In this document: one piece after another, positions 36,177-48,290 of the stretch
Numbering within the stretch: position 1 is the first letter of the stretch
How the letters are laid out: each line of letters opens with the position of its first letter
Origin: Anoplolepis gracilipes
Taxonomy: Eukaryota > Arthropoda > Insecta > Hymenoptera > Formicidae
DNA length: 64,000 bases
Direction: 5' to 3'
NCBI RefSeq assembly: GCF_047496725.1
Contig: NC_132979.1
Location: 8,262,501-8,326,500 of the forward strand
Made by a program: the position numbers and the translations under genes
The notes under the pieces: model-generated
Database searches by the model: none
The model's input: only the letters and a program-made list of their open reading frames with translations
What the model was told of the DNA's origin: nothing

Positions 36177-39100
36177 GGTTTTTGTCTTTGTCCGAACCGA
36201 TCATTTTCCGTTCAATTAGAACACGAACGATGACAAGTGGGCGTCGTGATTGGACAGGCTGATCCGACGAGAGATCGCCAAAGGATTTATGGCGTCCGAG
36301 GTTATCGAGCCTGGTCCTTTGACGGATGATGCGGAGGCGAGAGGTCGGCATTTTTCACAGAGAGACATCTCGCTCCTTCCGCACCGAAAAACCCGTGTGA
36401 ACGCCATTCACGATAATGACAGCATTAGCGAAATCGGACGGCGAGGATGATCACGTCCCGTGGAAAGATATCGCTCCTCTTAAGATCATAGAACAAGTTT
36501 GAACAGCCAGTCTGAGCCAGCTCGCGAAAGTTCGTCTGTAGAATTCTTGATTCACTTTGCGCGTTCTTTGGTCAGGAAAATTCGAGGGGAAGGGGAGGAG
36601 GATTGGGGGCACGTGTGATCCCACGAGACCGCTTTCTTGATCTGACTCGCTAATTTTGACAGCCGGTCCCTCCTTTTCGTGGAAAATCCGAGCCGTGTCG
36701 GACAAACATTGACTCTATCCGGAGGATAAACACGGGCTTTCCTCTTTTATAAAGACGCAAAAGAAGGAAAGAAGGCGCGAGAATAACAAAGCGAATGAGG
36801 TGCGAAGGTGGTCGGGATCTTAATCGTGGGCGCGTAAAGGTAACTTTTATCTTTCCGGTCTCTCAAGAGAGGGTGTGCAATGTTCCTTCGAGACTCGCGT
36901 CAACTCTATCCATTCCTTTCGCCTTCCATCTTGCCAGAGGAAGTTATTATAATTAGGCAGAGGTACGAAGGCACGTCGCATTTACGTTCCTCGGAAGTGA
37001 AGTCTTCTAACGATCGCAATTACGAGCGTGGAATTGGTCAAGGAAGATGGCGAAAGGCGAGAGAAAGAGATGGCGCAAGTAGCTCTCGTTTCAAGAAGAG
37101 GTAGAGGAGGTGAGAGATCATCTCGTCGCGTCGGAGAGATGTCCGAGGAAAGGAAAAATTTAATTTTGCCATCCGCGCGCACGGCGTGTGCTACTTCTTC
37201 CCGGGCATCCGGATGGCTGGTGATAATTACACGGTCGCTGCACACAGGCTTTTCCCCTCAACCTCTCTGACGATGCGAACCGGCCGGAAAAGGAAAACCT
37301 CGATAAATGGCGTCGTCGTCGGCGCCGATCGCGGGAAATTACTCGCGGAGAAGAAAATGCACCTGAGAGCGCATTCTTTCGCGTGCATTTCCGCTCGCCA
37401 AAGACATGAGGGAAAAAAATTGCATTCAGAGAATGGAGAAAATTAAGTATCAAGAAAAACGCCGCCGTCTCAAAGAGAGGTACGAGAAGTGCAGAAAGTT
37501 AATTGATTAAGTTATCATCAGTGTCTCAGATAAAAAAAAAGCTTTATTACATAAAGCCTCGTATCTTCACTATATGATACAATGCTAAATGTAATCTTCT
37601 AGCTTTTCACATTATAATGTTGAACGTGAGCAGATGGACAACTAAAATAAAATATAATATGAAAAGGAAAGTAAATTTATTTATAATAAATAAATAATTG
37701 AACAACTAAATAAAATGTAGATTGCTCGAAAAATATAAAGTATAATTATTTTTATTATTAATATTTATATCATTTAATTTTTTATCTAAAAGAGATTTTT
37801 TAAATGGAAGACGGAAAATATTTGTGTCGTAAAATTAATCGATATAAATTTTTAAAGCACAGCGAACATATTTATCTGTAAAAACTGAATAAATAAACTC
37901 AAGTATAGTTTCAATTAATTTAAAAACTATACTGCATGATTGTCGACAAATCATATATAAGTGTACATACATTTTTACACATGGGGACAGTCAATTAAGA
38001 GCATTTCAACGAAAATTTCAAAGGCAAGAGCAGCGCACAGACAGGCAGAAGCGAGGTTGAAACTTTAATTTGTTCAGTCAGCCACTCGGAAATCGTGCGT
38101 TTACCACCAGTTCATGCATATTTACACACACACGCGCGCACACAAATGCTGTAATGTAAGAGAATAAGGAATAGAAGTAGCTAATCGCAACTGGTGTAGG
38201 TCGAGTCTCGACGAAGGGGCTGAGAAAGGCACTGGAATCGCGAGATTTCCTGGCTCTCTGCTCGAGTTACACGCGCTTTGTCTCGCTTTAAATTCAAGTA
38301 GCTAGAGCCTGCGTCGTGTTATGGCAACCACCGTCCCGGGTCGATTGCGCCATTTGTGCGTCTTAAATGCACGCACCGTACAGTCGCTTAAGACTATGTG
38401 CCTTTCGCTTTCCACTTCTCACTTAAAACGTGCTAGCCGTATACGAGAAAAGGAATGTTTCAGCTAGCAATTTTCTCACGAATATTCCATGAAAATAATC
38501 GCATTGACATTTGGAAAAAGAAAAAAAAAAAAAAAAAAAACATAAAAAATAAATTGGTCCAAACTTCTGAATAAATGTCACAAAATTAACAAGTAACACT
38601 ATCTTTGCTCATATAAGTAAAATATTATGGTATCTATCTAAACTTGTGATATTATTAAACTTCGATACTAAACGATATTGACAATTAATTTTAATTGCCT
38701 ATGACTTAAAGGAATTATATCGGAAACAATATTTTATTTAAATTACTCATAAAATATCTATTTATATAAATTGTTTTTGTTTGTTTTTAAAAAATTGTGT
38801 ATGTATATTATAAATATGTAAAGAATTTAATTTTAAATTACAAAAATAAGTTGTGCTTTTGTTTATTAACCCTATAATGATGTGCTGCGGAAAAAAAGCG
38901 TCCGGTTCGCCTTGAAACCGCGCTATCTCCTGAATAATACGTACAATCCATTATTGCGACCGTCATTAATCGCACGACAAAATTGCGCCTGGCTGCTCTT
39001 CGGGGATTTCGATGGGTCGACCCCTGACTCGGCTCGATTTGCACAGCAATGCCCGCGATACGCGCGAGCTTTCAGCTTCGATGCTTGCAAGTACAATTAC

Positions 39101-39971
39101 GCCTCTATAAATCATACACTCGATTGGAATGAGGCTAATCGATATAGTCTTTTTAATTGCAATATATTTTTGCTGAGATAGTATGCCGTGTGTTCTGCGA
39201 TAGAATGTTATTAACTAGTATTGTTTCTTTTTTATTTGGGGTATTGTTACATAACTATAATTTAAAAAATATAAACAAGTCAATAAAACTAAATTTTATA
39301 CTAATTTATTTTAATTTAATTTTAATTTATTAATGAGAATTTAGTAAACATTTTTACTGTTTTTTTTTTATATCCCTTATGTAACAATAAGGAAACATAT
39401 GTTCCTCCTCATATCAAATGAGTTTTGCGTATATTGTAAAACATTTGTAAAGTTTATTTTTCAAAAATGTTATTTCAGAAAATCATATTATTACAATATA
39501 TATAAATAAATTTGATATAAAGTATTCTTTCATTTTTGTGTTTATAAAAAATTCAAAGTTTATAAAATTTATATTTATGTAAAGGAGGACATTCTTAAAA
39601 ATATTATTGCAAAAAATTGTATAAATAATTATAAAGAGTAACATTAAGAATCTTAGTTTGCAACATTTTTTTATATTTTTATATGGTATCCACATATTCT
39701 CAAAATTACATCAGGTTATCTTTGAATTATCGCTTTAATCTTTACAGTAAAATATTTTTATAAAAAAATACGTGTCTCTGGTTCTGAAATGCTCTGACAT
39801 TCCATGAGTTTCTGTGATATCTATTATAAAATAAATTCTATTGAAAAAATTTTCGATTAATTCGCACTGGTATTCGATAATATCATTAATCTTTACATAA
39901 TAAAATATTTCGAAGGAACAGAGAATGCAATAAAAATGTTGACATAAAAATTTATGATAAAAACAAGCATG
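36177..39971. other. Non-coding stretch
   Basis: No gene is supported. GC-richer unique sequence at 36180-37460 carries overlapping frames on both strands without recognisable domains. AT-rich sequence follows, then another island at 37980-38460 containing TTATGGCAACCACC, and AT-rich sequence with an A run (38519-38540) up to the foldback element. Confidence 0.55.
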
Positions 39972-39980
39972 TCAATTTTG
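39972..39980 (+). repeat. Left target-site duplication of the foldback element
   Basis: TCAATTTTG directly precedes the left terminus and is repeated exactly after the right terminus at 42053-42061. The base outside differs on each side (G versus T), so the duplication is exactly 9 bp. Confidence 0.85.
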
Positions 39981-40121
39981 ACGTCTGTCGACCTAGCCCC
40001 CCCACCTTGTAAAAATAAAAAAACAAATACTGCAAATTTACGAGCTATTTATGAGCTTTCATATCCCGCAAATTAAAAATTTTGAGCTCGTCACACTAGG
40101 CAGGAATTTAATAATTTTGGT

Positions 40122-40155
40122 GGGGGGGCTGAGTCGACGTCGACTCAGCCCCCCC
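40122..40155. repeat. 34-bp perfect palindrome in left foldback arm
   Basis: GGGGGGGCTGAGTCGAC is followed at once by its exact reverse complement. The half-site closely resembles the true element end (GTCGACCTAGCCCCCCC at 39988 onward), so the palindrome looks like two element termini joined back to back. This supports stepwise growth of the arms by duplication or nested insertion of ends. Confidence 0.85.
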
Positions 40156-40320
40156 GCCCCTTAAAAATAAAAATATTCAATCGTTCTTTGCGGCAGAATT
40201 AGGAGCTATTTATGAGCTTTTAAAATAATATAATTTCGATTTTTGAGCTCACCGTTTTAACCCCAAAACAACCCTTTCATTATTTAACTCAAGAGAGAAC
40301 TTGCTTAAAATGAAAAAATT

Positions 40321-40758
40321 TAACACTTTTGCGGGTAAATATTGTTTATTGATTTATGAGCTCTCAAAATACGTGTATTTTGATTATTGAGCCGCAACCC
40401 CTTTATAGAAAAACCACCCTTCGTCTCCCCGGCACAAGAGAAAACTATACTTAAAATGAAAAAATTTAACACTTTTGCGGATAAATATTGTTTATTGATT
40501 TATGAGCTCTCAAAATACGTGTATTTTGATTATTGAGCCGCAACCCCTTTATAGAAAAACCACCCTTCGTCTCCCCGGCACAAGAGAAAACTATGCTTAA
40601 AATGAAAAAATTTAACACTTTTGCGGGTAAATATTGTTTATTGATTTATGAGCTCTCAAAATACGTGTATTTTGATTATTGAGCCGCAACCCCTTTATAG
40701 AAAAACCACCCCTCGTCTCCCCGGCACAAGAGAGGACTATACTTAAAATGAAAGAAAT
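40321..40758 (-). repeat. Left-arm array of the 146-bp unit (three copies)
   Basis: The anchor TAACACTTTTGCGG recurs at 40321, 40467 and 40613, exactly 146 bp apart. Each unit also carries TTTATGAGCTCTCAAAATAC, a stretch reading AACCCCTTTATAGAAAAACC, and CTCCCCGGCACAAGAG. Copies differ by only a few bases. After the third copy the sequence diverges into the AT-rich centre of the element. The strand is given relative to the longer right-arm array. Confidence 0.88.
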
Positions 40759-40828
40759 TAAATATTTCGTATTAACTGTTTTATAATTAAATATTTTATA
40801 TTATTAATGTCTCTTATAGGTTCGCAAA

Positions 40829-41755
40829 ATAATAATTTTTTTTCATTTTAAATTTACAGTTCTCTCTTATGTGAAGGAGATGCGTGGTGATTATTTTTGT
40901 AAAAAGGTTGTAACTTAATAATCAAAATCGCTCGTATTTTTGGAGCTGATAAATCGATAAACAATATTTAATCGTAAAATAAATTCTTTTATTTTAAGTA
41001 TAGTTTCTTTTGTGCTGGAAAGATTTGGGAGTAGTTTCATTGTAAAGGAGTCGTAGCTCAATAATCAAAATACACGTATTTTGAGAGCTCATAAATCAAT
41101 AAACAATATTTATCCGCAAAAGTGTTAAATTTTTTTATTTTAAGTATAGTTTTCTCTTGTGCCGGGGAGACGAAGGGTGGTTTTTCTATAAAGGGGTTGC
41201 GGCTCAATAATCAAAATACACGTATTTTGAGAGCTCATAAATCAATAAACAATATTTATCCGCAAAAGTGTTAAATTTTTTCATTTTAAGTATAGTTTTC
41301 TCTTGTGCCGGGGAGACGAAGGGTGGTTTTTCTATAAAGGGGTTGCGGCTCAATAATCAAAATACACGTATTTTGAGAGCTCATAAATCAATAAACAATA
41401 TTTATCCGCAAAAGTGTTAAATTTTTTCATTTTAAGTATAGTTTTCTCTTGTGCCGGGGAGACGAAGGGTGGTTTTTCTATAAAGGGGTTGCGGCTCAAT
41501 AATCAAAATACACGTATTTTGAGAGCTCATAAATCAATAAACAATATTTATCCGCAAAAGTGTTAAATTTTTTCATTTTAAGTATAGTTTTCTCTTGTGC
41601 CGGGGAGACGAAGGGTGGTTTTTCTATAAAGGGATTGCGGCTCAATAATCAAAATACACGTATTTTGAGAGCTCATAAATCAATAAACAATATTTACCCG
41701 CAAAAGTGTTAAATTTTTTCATTTTAAGCATAGTTATCTCTTGAGTTAAATAATG
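40829..41755 (+). repeat. Right-arm array of the 146-bp unit (five good, two degenerate copies)
   Basis: The anchor AGTGTTAAATTTTTT recurs at 41121, 41267, 41413, 41559 and 41705, always 146 bp apart. Two older copies, anchored near 40829 and 40975, are clearly diverged, with substitutions throughout. The array is the inverted counterpart of the left-arm array but has more units, so the arms have changed length independently. The outermost unit (41705) matches the outermost left-arm unit best, as expected for paired termini. Confidence 0.87.
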
Positions 41756-41877
41756 AAAGGGTTGTTTTGGGGTTAAAACGGTGAGCTCAAAAATCGAAAT
41801 TATATTATTTTAAAAGCTCATAAATAGCTCCTAATTCTGCCGCAAAGAACGATTGAATATTTTTATTTTTAAGGGGC

Positions 41878-41911
41878 GGGGGGGCTGAGTCGACGTCGAC
41901 TCAGCCCCCCC
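41878..41911. repeat. 34-bp perfect palindrome in right foldback arm
   Basis: This is the mirror counterpart of the palindrome at 40122-40155, with the same two 17-bp half-sites. It sits about 140 bp inside the right terminus, the same distance as in the left arm. Confidence 0.85.
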
Positions 41912-42052
41912 ACCAAAATTATTAAATTCCTGCCTAGTGTGACGAGCTCAAAATTTTTAATTTGCGGGATATGAAAGCTCATAAATAGCTCGTAAATTTG
42001 CAGTATTTGTTTTTTTATTTTTACAAGGTGGGGGGGCTAGGTCGACAGACGT

Positions 42053-42061
42053 TCAATTTTG
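42053..42061 (+). repeat. Right target-site duplication of the foldback element
   Basis: This is the second copy of TCAATTTTG, immediately after the right terminus. Together with the copy at 39972-39980 it fixes the insertion boundaries. Confidence 0.85.
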
Positions 42062-43335
42062 TGACATATGGAAGATAAAAAAATTAATGCAAATTGAATT
42101 GCGTATGAATTAACAATCGCAGTTTGTTTACAATATTGCAGCTACGATTACCTAATTAGAATTTCATATTATATTGATTTCACATAAAAAAAAAAAAAAA
42201 AAAAAACTGACGTAAATTAACATGAAATTAACATGACTTTTTTCTAACGTTCATCGAATCCAATAATAAATTACTGGTGAATGTTTGCAAACATTCATTA
42301 TTCGCACGCGATGCAAAATGTGAGAATTATTTTTCAGCTTTTTGTAATTCAATTCTCTAATGAAGGAATTGTTAAATACGACCGGTAATTTTCAATTCTG
42401 CGAGGTTTATTACAAATAAAAGCTGCATAACAAAAGAAAAGTTTACACGTTTCTTCATAAAGAATTCGTAGAAACAAACGGATATTTTACAATCGGACAA
42501 TATCTTTTCGCGTAGCAAAAACACCGTTCGGAAAATCTCCAAATGGCCGATTGTGAATCGAAATAATTCAGTTCGCTCTGCCTACGAAACCACGCGGGGA
42601 CCGAATTCTCGTTTAGTACGTTTTCCCCGAGTATTTTCGAACGAGCAGCTCTGTAATTACATACATCGTTGTTAACGTACTCTGTCCAGAAAGAATGCGC
42701 CGGCGTCGCGACGCGTAATTTACGCGAGATGAAAAATGCTTTATTCCGCTCGACGTGTGCCCGTACCTCCGACGTGTACGATTGTGAACCGAGTGAACAT
42801 TAATAATTCATAGCGTACGTGGGTTCCGTAAATACTCGCAACGCGAGTCGTGTCCCGCAATCTAAAAGAAGAAAAAAAAAAAAAAAATAATAATAGATGT
42901 CCCTCACTTCTATCGCGACGCGACAGAACACGCGTTTTCGCGGTTTCCAAAGGCGGGAAAAATTGCGGAAGCCATTTTCTCTCAAAGTGCTTTTTTTTAT
43001 TGTACGCGCTTTCATATCGCGTGTACATACATACATAATACGAATGCATCTGTACGCGGCATTTGAAAAGCACAGAAAGTCATACATGGCGTGTATATTT
43101 ATATCGCGTCTCGTCATCTGTAATGTCGTCATCTACGCCTGGACTTCCTTCTCTTATGAAAGCCTACCGGTGAATGTGGATCACGATGAGGATCATTAGG
43201 GAGATGACGCGAAATGCAAACAGGTCATCGTACTCGTTGAATTACGTAGAGAGGCGGACACTTTACTTACTTCTATTTGATTCGTTTGCATAGATTGATT
43301 AAACAGTATTTTAACGCATTGATAAAATTGTGTCA
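42062..43335. other. Non-coding stretch
   Basis: A poly-A run (42187-42206) and a GC-richer island (42500-43200) with overlapping frames on both strands; no domain is recognised. Confidence 0.55.
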
Positions 43336-43972
43336 CCAGAGTGTCAATTTTGTAAAAAATATTCCTGAAAATTCCCTAATTTTTCAAATTTCTGTTCAAA
43401 ATTCTGGGGAAAGAAAGCATTTTGCAGATTTTTTTTATGTAATTTTCTAGAATAATTTTTTTTATTGTACGCGTTTTCTAATTCGTTTCATTCATATAAA
43501 GAGAAAAACCACTTTTTTTATCTCCCCATGACTATAATTTATTGTAATATAAATTATATAAAAATATATAACAATATAAGAAAGTAATAATAACATGAGA
43601 ATTATAGCAATCATAATATATAAGAAATTAAATAATAACAATTATATACAGCCGTTTAAGTTGCAAGTGCTAGATTTACAAGGTAAAACTAAAAACTTTC
43701 ATTAAGTTAAAAATTTTTAACTTTTATAACATTTTTATTATTAATCGCTAAAAATTAAAATAAAGAATATTTATTGCATATGCAATATTTTGTTCAAACA
43801 TTGAATATCTAAGAGATATATATATATATATATATATATTACATTAGAAGAGCAAAATATTATCAAAGAGAAAATATTTTAAATCTCTCAATAAAATTCT
43901 AGGAAAATTCTCTCATTTCTCCAGATATAAAAAATAATTTTCCACGTTTTTGCCGAGAGTATAGGTACTCTG
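43336..43972 (+). mobile_element. CAGGATGT dispersed family, copy 4, with AT-rich insertion
   Basis: The left end is CCAGAGTGTCAATTTTGTAA. Blocks TTTCTGTTCAAAATTCTGGG and TTCATTCATATAAAGAGAAA precede an extra segment of about 135 bp (43515-43649) absent from the other copies. Then GTTGCAAGTGCTAGATTTAC, AACTTTTATAACATTTTTAT and the right end with GTACTCTG resume the family order. The extra segment resembles the AT-rich repeats at 44830-45400. Confidence 0.72.
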
Positions 43973-44829
43973 TACGCACTAAAATCCTGCTAATGTATCG
44001 ATAAATTTTATTGAAGACCAATCATACCAAATCTTGCAAATAATGAGCGAATACCGAAGCCCTGCAAAAGTAACATTTAAATCGCTGTCCACGCTTGTCT
44101 GTAATCGCGGCTTTGCTTAATAAAACGTCCTTCCGGTGAAGTCAGGCGGGAATAAACGATCCATAGTAATGAGAAAGAGAGGAGAGAGCACAATGTAAAA
44201 TTGTCTGACAGTGTTTTTCCACGCGTCGAAGACTTACAAGGTATAAGAACCCTCTTTCACAAGAGAAGAGGATTCAAAGCGCGTGCGAGAAGAGAAGCCC
44301 CGCAAATTAATCGACGACTCCGGGACTTGTCGAGGAAGGAGGAGATACCGTCATGAGACAACCCTTCAATCTAAATTCAATTATTTGCACCCATCCCCCT
44401 CGTCGCGGATGCCGGGTTTCCGGCGTTACTTTGAAAATCCGATAGTACCCGTAAGTATTCTGAACGCGGTAACTGCACCCCCGAAACTCGCAGTAACACG
44501 ATATTACGCGAGCGACTCACGTGATAGTTTAAAAGAGCTTAAAGTTGACTTTGACGAAGGTTATCAACCACCTGCTGACTTCGGCGAGCGGTTCATTCGA
44601 CGGTTCTCTCCTCGATAGAGAGCGATGCCCGTCAGATATTCGTTAATGAATTATTTGCACGCAATTATAACTAGCGCGTGGGCAAACAACTTAATTGGCA
44701 CAGACTCGTATTTCATGCGCGTCATATGTGCTCCTACGAAATTATTGCCGCCGGTGGTAAACATGTTTCAACGTCTGTTTTTCTCGTAGACGTTTCGCAA
44801 CTCGGCTTCTAATCGTCTGATATTGTGAT
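43973..44829. other. Non-coding stretch
   Basis: Unique sequence. A plus-strand frame at 44283-44618 (111 codons) ends in a charged stretch, KVDFDEGYQPPADFGERF, that looks somewhat protein-like, but no family is recognised and the frame start is composition-driven. Confidence 0.45.
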
Positions 44830-45400
44830 AAACATTACGTGATTTGATTAAAAATCTCAATATTTTTATTGTAACATGAATTATATAAAAAATATGTAAT
44901 AATATAAGAATTATAGAAAATAATGGAAAAATTACAACAACTGTTTTTTTTAAATCTAGAAATTGAACGTTGGAATAACAAATCTTGGATCTGTTTTAAT
45001 TTTTGCTATTTTATCTGATATTTTCGTTAATATTTAATAAAAGTTTAGCTCGAGAGATAAGCAAACGTTATACGTGATTTAATCAAAATTCTAAGTAAAA
45101 TTTTTTATCTCTCTACTCATGACTATAATATTGTAATATAAATTATATAAAACATTTTTATAATTACATAAATTATATCACAAAAATATATTTTCTTTTT
45201 TACTTATGATTATAACGTTCTAATATAAATTATAAATAACAAACATAATATAATAATATAAGAAATTGATAATAATACGACATTTATAGAAAATAATAAT
45301 AATAATAGAAAAATTAGAGGAAGTAACAATAATATAAAAATCATAGCAGCTGGCTAAATAGAAATTGAGCATTTGATTAACAACAGATCTGATGAAATAT
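44830..45400 (+). repeat. Degenerate AT-rich tandem repeat
   Basis: AAACATTACGTGATTTGATT (44831) recurs as AAACGTTATACGTGATTTAA (45066). TATTGTAA(T/C)ATAAATTAT-like blocks recur near 44868, 45128 and 45217. AGAAATTGAACGTTGGAATA (44959) recurs as AGAAATTGAGCATTTGATTA (45359). A related piece sits inside the family copy at 43515-43649. The order is scrambled, so this is an old, rearranged array. Confidence 0.55.
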
Positions 45401-46674
45401 TATTTTAGCTGTATTAATTTCTTATCGCTTGCTAATTTCTCTAGCGTGAAATAATAATGGAGGACTCTCTTATACTACGTTTTTTTTCCAAAGAGGAAAA
45501 TTTATCGCGCTTTTCGATGTCGCTCGTATAATTTACGACTGTGCCACTTACCTCAGCGACTCCACCCTTAGAAGAGGAAACTTTCGCCATTCCTTTCACG
45601 TCCGCCGAAAAAATTTGCCACCGCACAAACGACGCTCGTTAGACTTTTACGAACTTTCGAGAGTTTTACGCATCGAAACACGTGTTCCTTACTCGCCAGC
45701 GCCCGCGAGAGCATAAATATACATGGATATGGTAAACAGGAGCATGTGTTGTCCTAATCTGAGCACCGGCGACATGCAACGACGTTTATTACATTATATC
45801 GCGACCCTTCGGAAACTTATTGACTATCGCGTCTTAAGAAGAGAGATGCAAGTTGCCATTTTAATACAACATCAATAATAAAGTTAGTACTAACGTATTT
45901 AATGTCCAACGACGACGTTTGATACTCGAATGAAATAATTATTGTAAAGCTGCTCTTTGTTCAAATTCTAAAGAAATTTCATGCATTTCATAAAATCAAT
46001 CAATGGAATTTATCCGATTCAATAAAATTCGTTCAATATATTAATTCCAATTCAAATAATATTCTTCCTTCCTCTCTCATTAATACCTTCATCAATGAAT
46101 TACCTTTTGTTTCAACATAAATAAAGGGGTGGGGGGTGGGGAAGAAAAGGCATTTTTTTGTGACATACAAAAATAGGTTCATAAAATCGAAAGACGTGTA
46201 ACGCTGACGTTTCATACTTCGAAAGAGCCTTAAAGGAAAACAAGGGTGAACAGCTCCCATCTCTCTTTCCTTCGCGATACGATAATAAAGTCGATTTAAC
46301 GCGAGCTGCACGTTGGGCGTTTAACTCGATTTAAAGTCAAAAAGTGTTTACGCGGTCAAGCGGATAAGGAAATTGCTCCTTGATCGCCGCGATAACACAA
46401 GTTCATTAACAGCGGGAGCAACTTTAAGCGTTACAAAAAGATAATTGGCTCGCTTATCCGACGCTATTGAGAAAAAGAGAAGAAGGCGTGGGAAGGGGGA
46501 AAGGGGAAGCGAGGGGGGAGGGGAAGCGTGCACGCGCGCGCACATGCTTGAGTGCATTTTCCTGTCAAGTCGTCGACGACGATGCATCCGCGATGAGTCT
46601 GGCGACCCCGCGGGATTCGTTGGAAATTCTACGAGGACGACAACAGTAATCCATCAAAATCAACCCCTTAATGT

Positions 46675-46676
<2 letters not shown>

Positions 46677-46707
<31 letters not shown>
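46677..46707. repeat. (TA)n microsatellite
   Basis: A TA tract of about 30 bp ending at TATGTGGGGG. Confidence 0.95.
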
Positions 46708-46710
<3 letters not shown>

Positions 46711-46935
46711 GGGGTCTCAATCTCGTTGCGGAAGACGCGCGCGCGTGTGACACACACGCAGGGTGACGGAGGCGGATGCAAGTCCAGAATTAAGCCCTAT
46801 TCAGAAGAAACGACGCTTCGAATTACGGTCCATTCAAACGAAATGACTCTCCGCCGGCTTTACATGGTCTCCGCGGTTATTAATTACAATAAGCTCCGAC
46901 CTCTCGTCATCCACATTTCAACGTGGAGAAATCCT

Positions 46936-46968
46936 CCCCCCCCCCCTCCTCCTCCTCCTCCTCCTCCT
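46936..46968 (+). repeat. C run and (CCT)n repeat
   Basis: A run of C followed by about seven CCT triplets. The polyproline in a 153-codon frame here comes only from this repeat. Confidence 0.9.
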
Positions 46969-47384
46969 ATTCCCATATCGAGTCCAGTCGTAGCCAAAGC
47001 AAATGTTTGTCCCCAAGATCAAATAGATCGTTGCCCTTCCTTTACAATTGCGGACTATCCAAATATACTCCTTGGGATTAAGATATTGCAGCGGTATAAT
47101 TTCGTTCGTGAAAAAGAGAATTATGTGCGTGAAAATTATGCGTTCAAAAAGCCTGCTGCGGGGAACTGAGTAGACATTTCTAAAATTTTAATTGTAACAA
47201 AAATCTGCGTTTTAAATTTTATTTGCGTGGACTGAAAATGCGCTTATAGTTGGAAAAAAAAAATTGCAATTAATACTTTTGGCTATTGTAAAATATATAA
47301 AATTTTAACACCGCAAAGATATTCGAAAAGTACAATACCATATATAATTAAACTCTGCGGCAAAATATCAAACAAGTTTTGTTG

Positions 47385-47412
<28 letters not shown>
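47385..47412 (+). repeat. Poly-A run (28 bp)
   Basis: An uninterrupted run of 28 A. Confidence 0.9.
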
Positions 47413-47415
<3 letters not shown>

Positions 47416-48266
47416 TCACGATTTACGTAAGTCGTAAAAGAAAAATATCGTCGGGACACGGGTAAAAATTTATTCCATAGGCGGACAATAAAATAGCTAT
47501 CGTAACGCAAAGTACTTCAAATGGTGCTGGGTATATATTTCAGAAAAAAAAAAAAAAAAAAGACAAAAATGAAATGCATGCCGACGTTACGCTGCACGTC
47601 GGTTTTAACTAAAAATACAGCAAATACTCGGTTTTATACCGCAACCACCCCGATAGTTTCGCGCGATCGCGCCGATTACGCAAGTACGATCAATTGGTCG
47701 ATCGTTATCGTCATTTCGAACGCACTCGCAATTTTGCAGAAAGTCGAGCACGATCGAAGATAATCAGAACGAATCGTCGGGATCAGTCATTCGCTGGAAT
47801 CCGAAAAGAGAGAAAGCGAGAGAACGAGATGAGAGAGGGAAAGAGATCGCGAATCCCTTAATCATTCGAGCACGCGTTGCAAAACCCGCTTTCATGAGCT
47901 TGTAACCCGTTGCATTTTCGATAATTGCAATATTCGTTCAAGCGGCGAGGCGATGCGCTAATTTATTAATCGCATCGATCGCGCGCATCGACGCGGAGCG
48001 TGCACGTTTAATCAGCCCTGTTTAAGGATGCAGTATTAAAGCCGGCCACAGATGCAATTATTCGCGGGGGAGAAACATACTTGCGGATAATTATATATTA
48101 TTACACATTTATATGTATTTTTATCACGCCGAAAATAAAGCGAAATCCTATTATCTTATTCCGATTATACATCCAGATGGAATGTAAATCATTTTACTTC
48201 TCCAAAGGCAATATAAATTTTTTAATTATAATTCTTATATTTTTCTATTTTCATTAATTTAAAAAA

Positions 48267-48290
48267 TTTTTTTTTTTTTTTTTTTTTTTT
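48267..48290 (+). repeat. Poly-T run (24 bp)
   Basis: An uninterrupted run of about 24 T. Confidence 0.9.

Larger units (their letters stand above)
39981..42052. mobile_element. Foldback-type transposon with tandem-repeat arms and 9-bp target duplication
   Basis: The two ends are inverted copies: the left begins ACGTCTGTCGACCTAGCC and the right ends with its reverse complement. The nine bases TCAATTTTG lie directly outside both ends (39972-39980 and 42053-42061), and the match stops at nine. The arms stay nearly identical for several hundred bases, about 39981-40760 on the left and 40830-42052 on the right. Their inner parts are arrays of a 146-bp unit, three on the left and five good plus two degenerate on the right. 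A spacer of about 100 bp of AT-rich DNA separates them. No protein frame is present, so the element is non-autonomous. Foldback elements of Drosophila and Mutator-like elements commonly make duplications of about 9 bp, so that superfamily is the best guess, but no transposase is visible to prove it. The near identity of the arms suggests a recent insertion or ongoing homogenisation. Confidence 0.88.

Noticed and set aside
40321..41755. CRISPR-like regular repeats
   Set aside because: The 146-bp units abut with no unique spacers and lie in a foldback transposon of a eukaryotic genome.
44283..44618. 111-codon frame with a charged C-terminal part
   Set aside because: Looks partly protein-like, but no family is recognised and no splice or start context supports it. 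Noted in the region entry only.
46708..47169. 153-codon frame with polyproline
   Set aside because: The polyproline is simply the C/CCT repeat at 46936-46968 and nothing else in the frame looks like a known protein.
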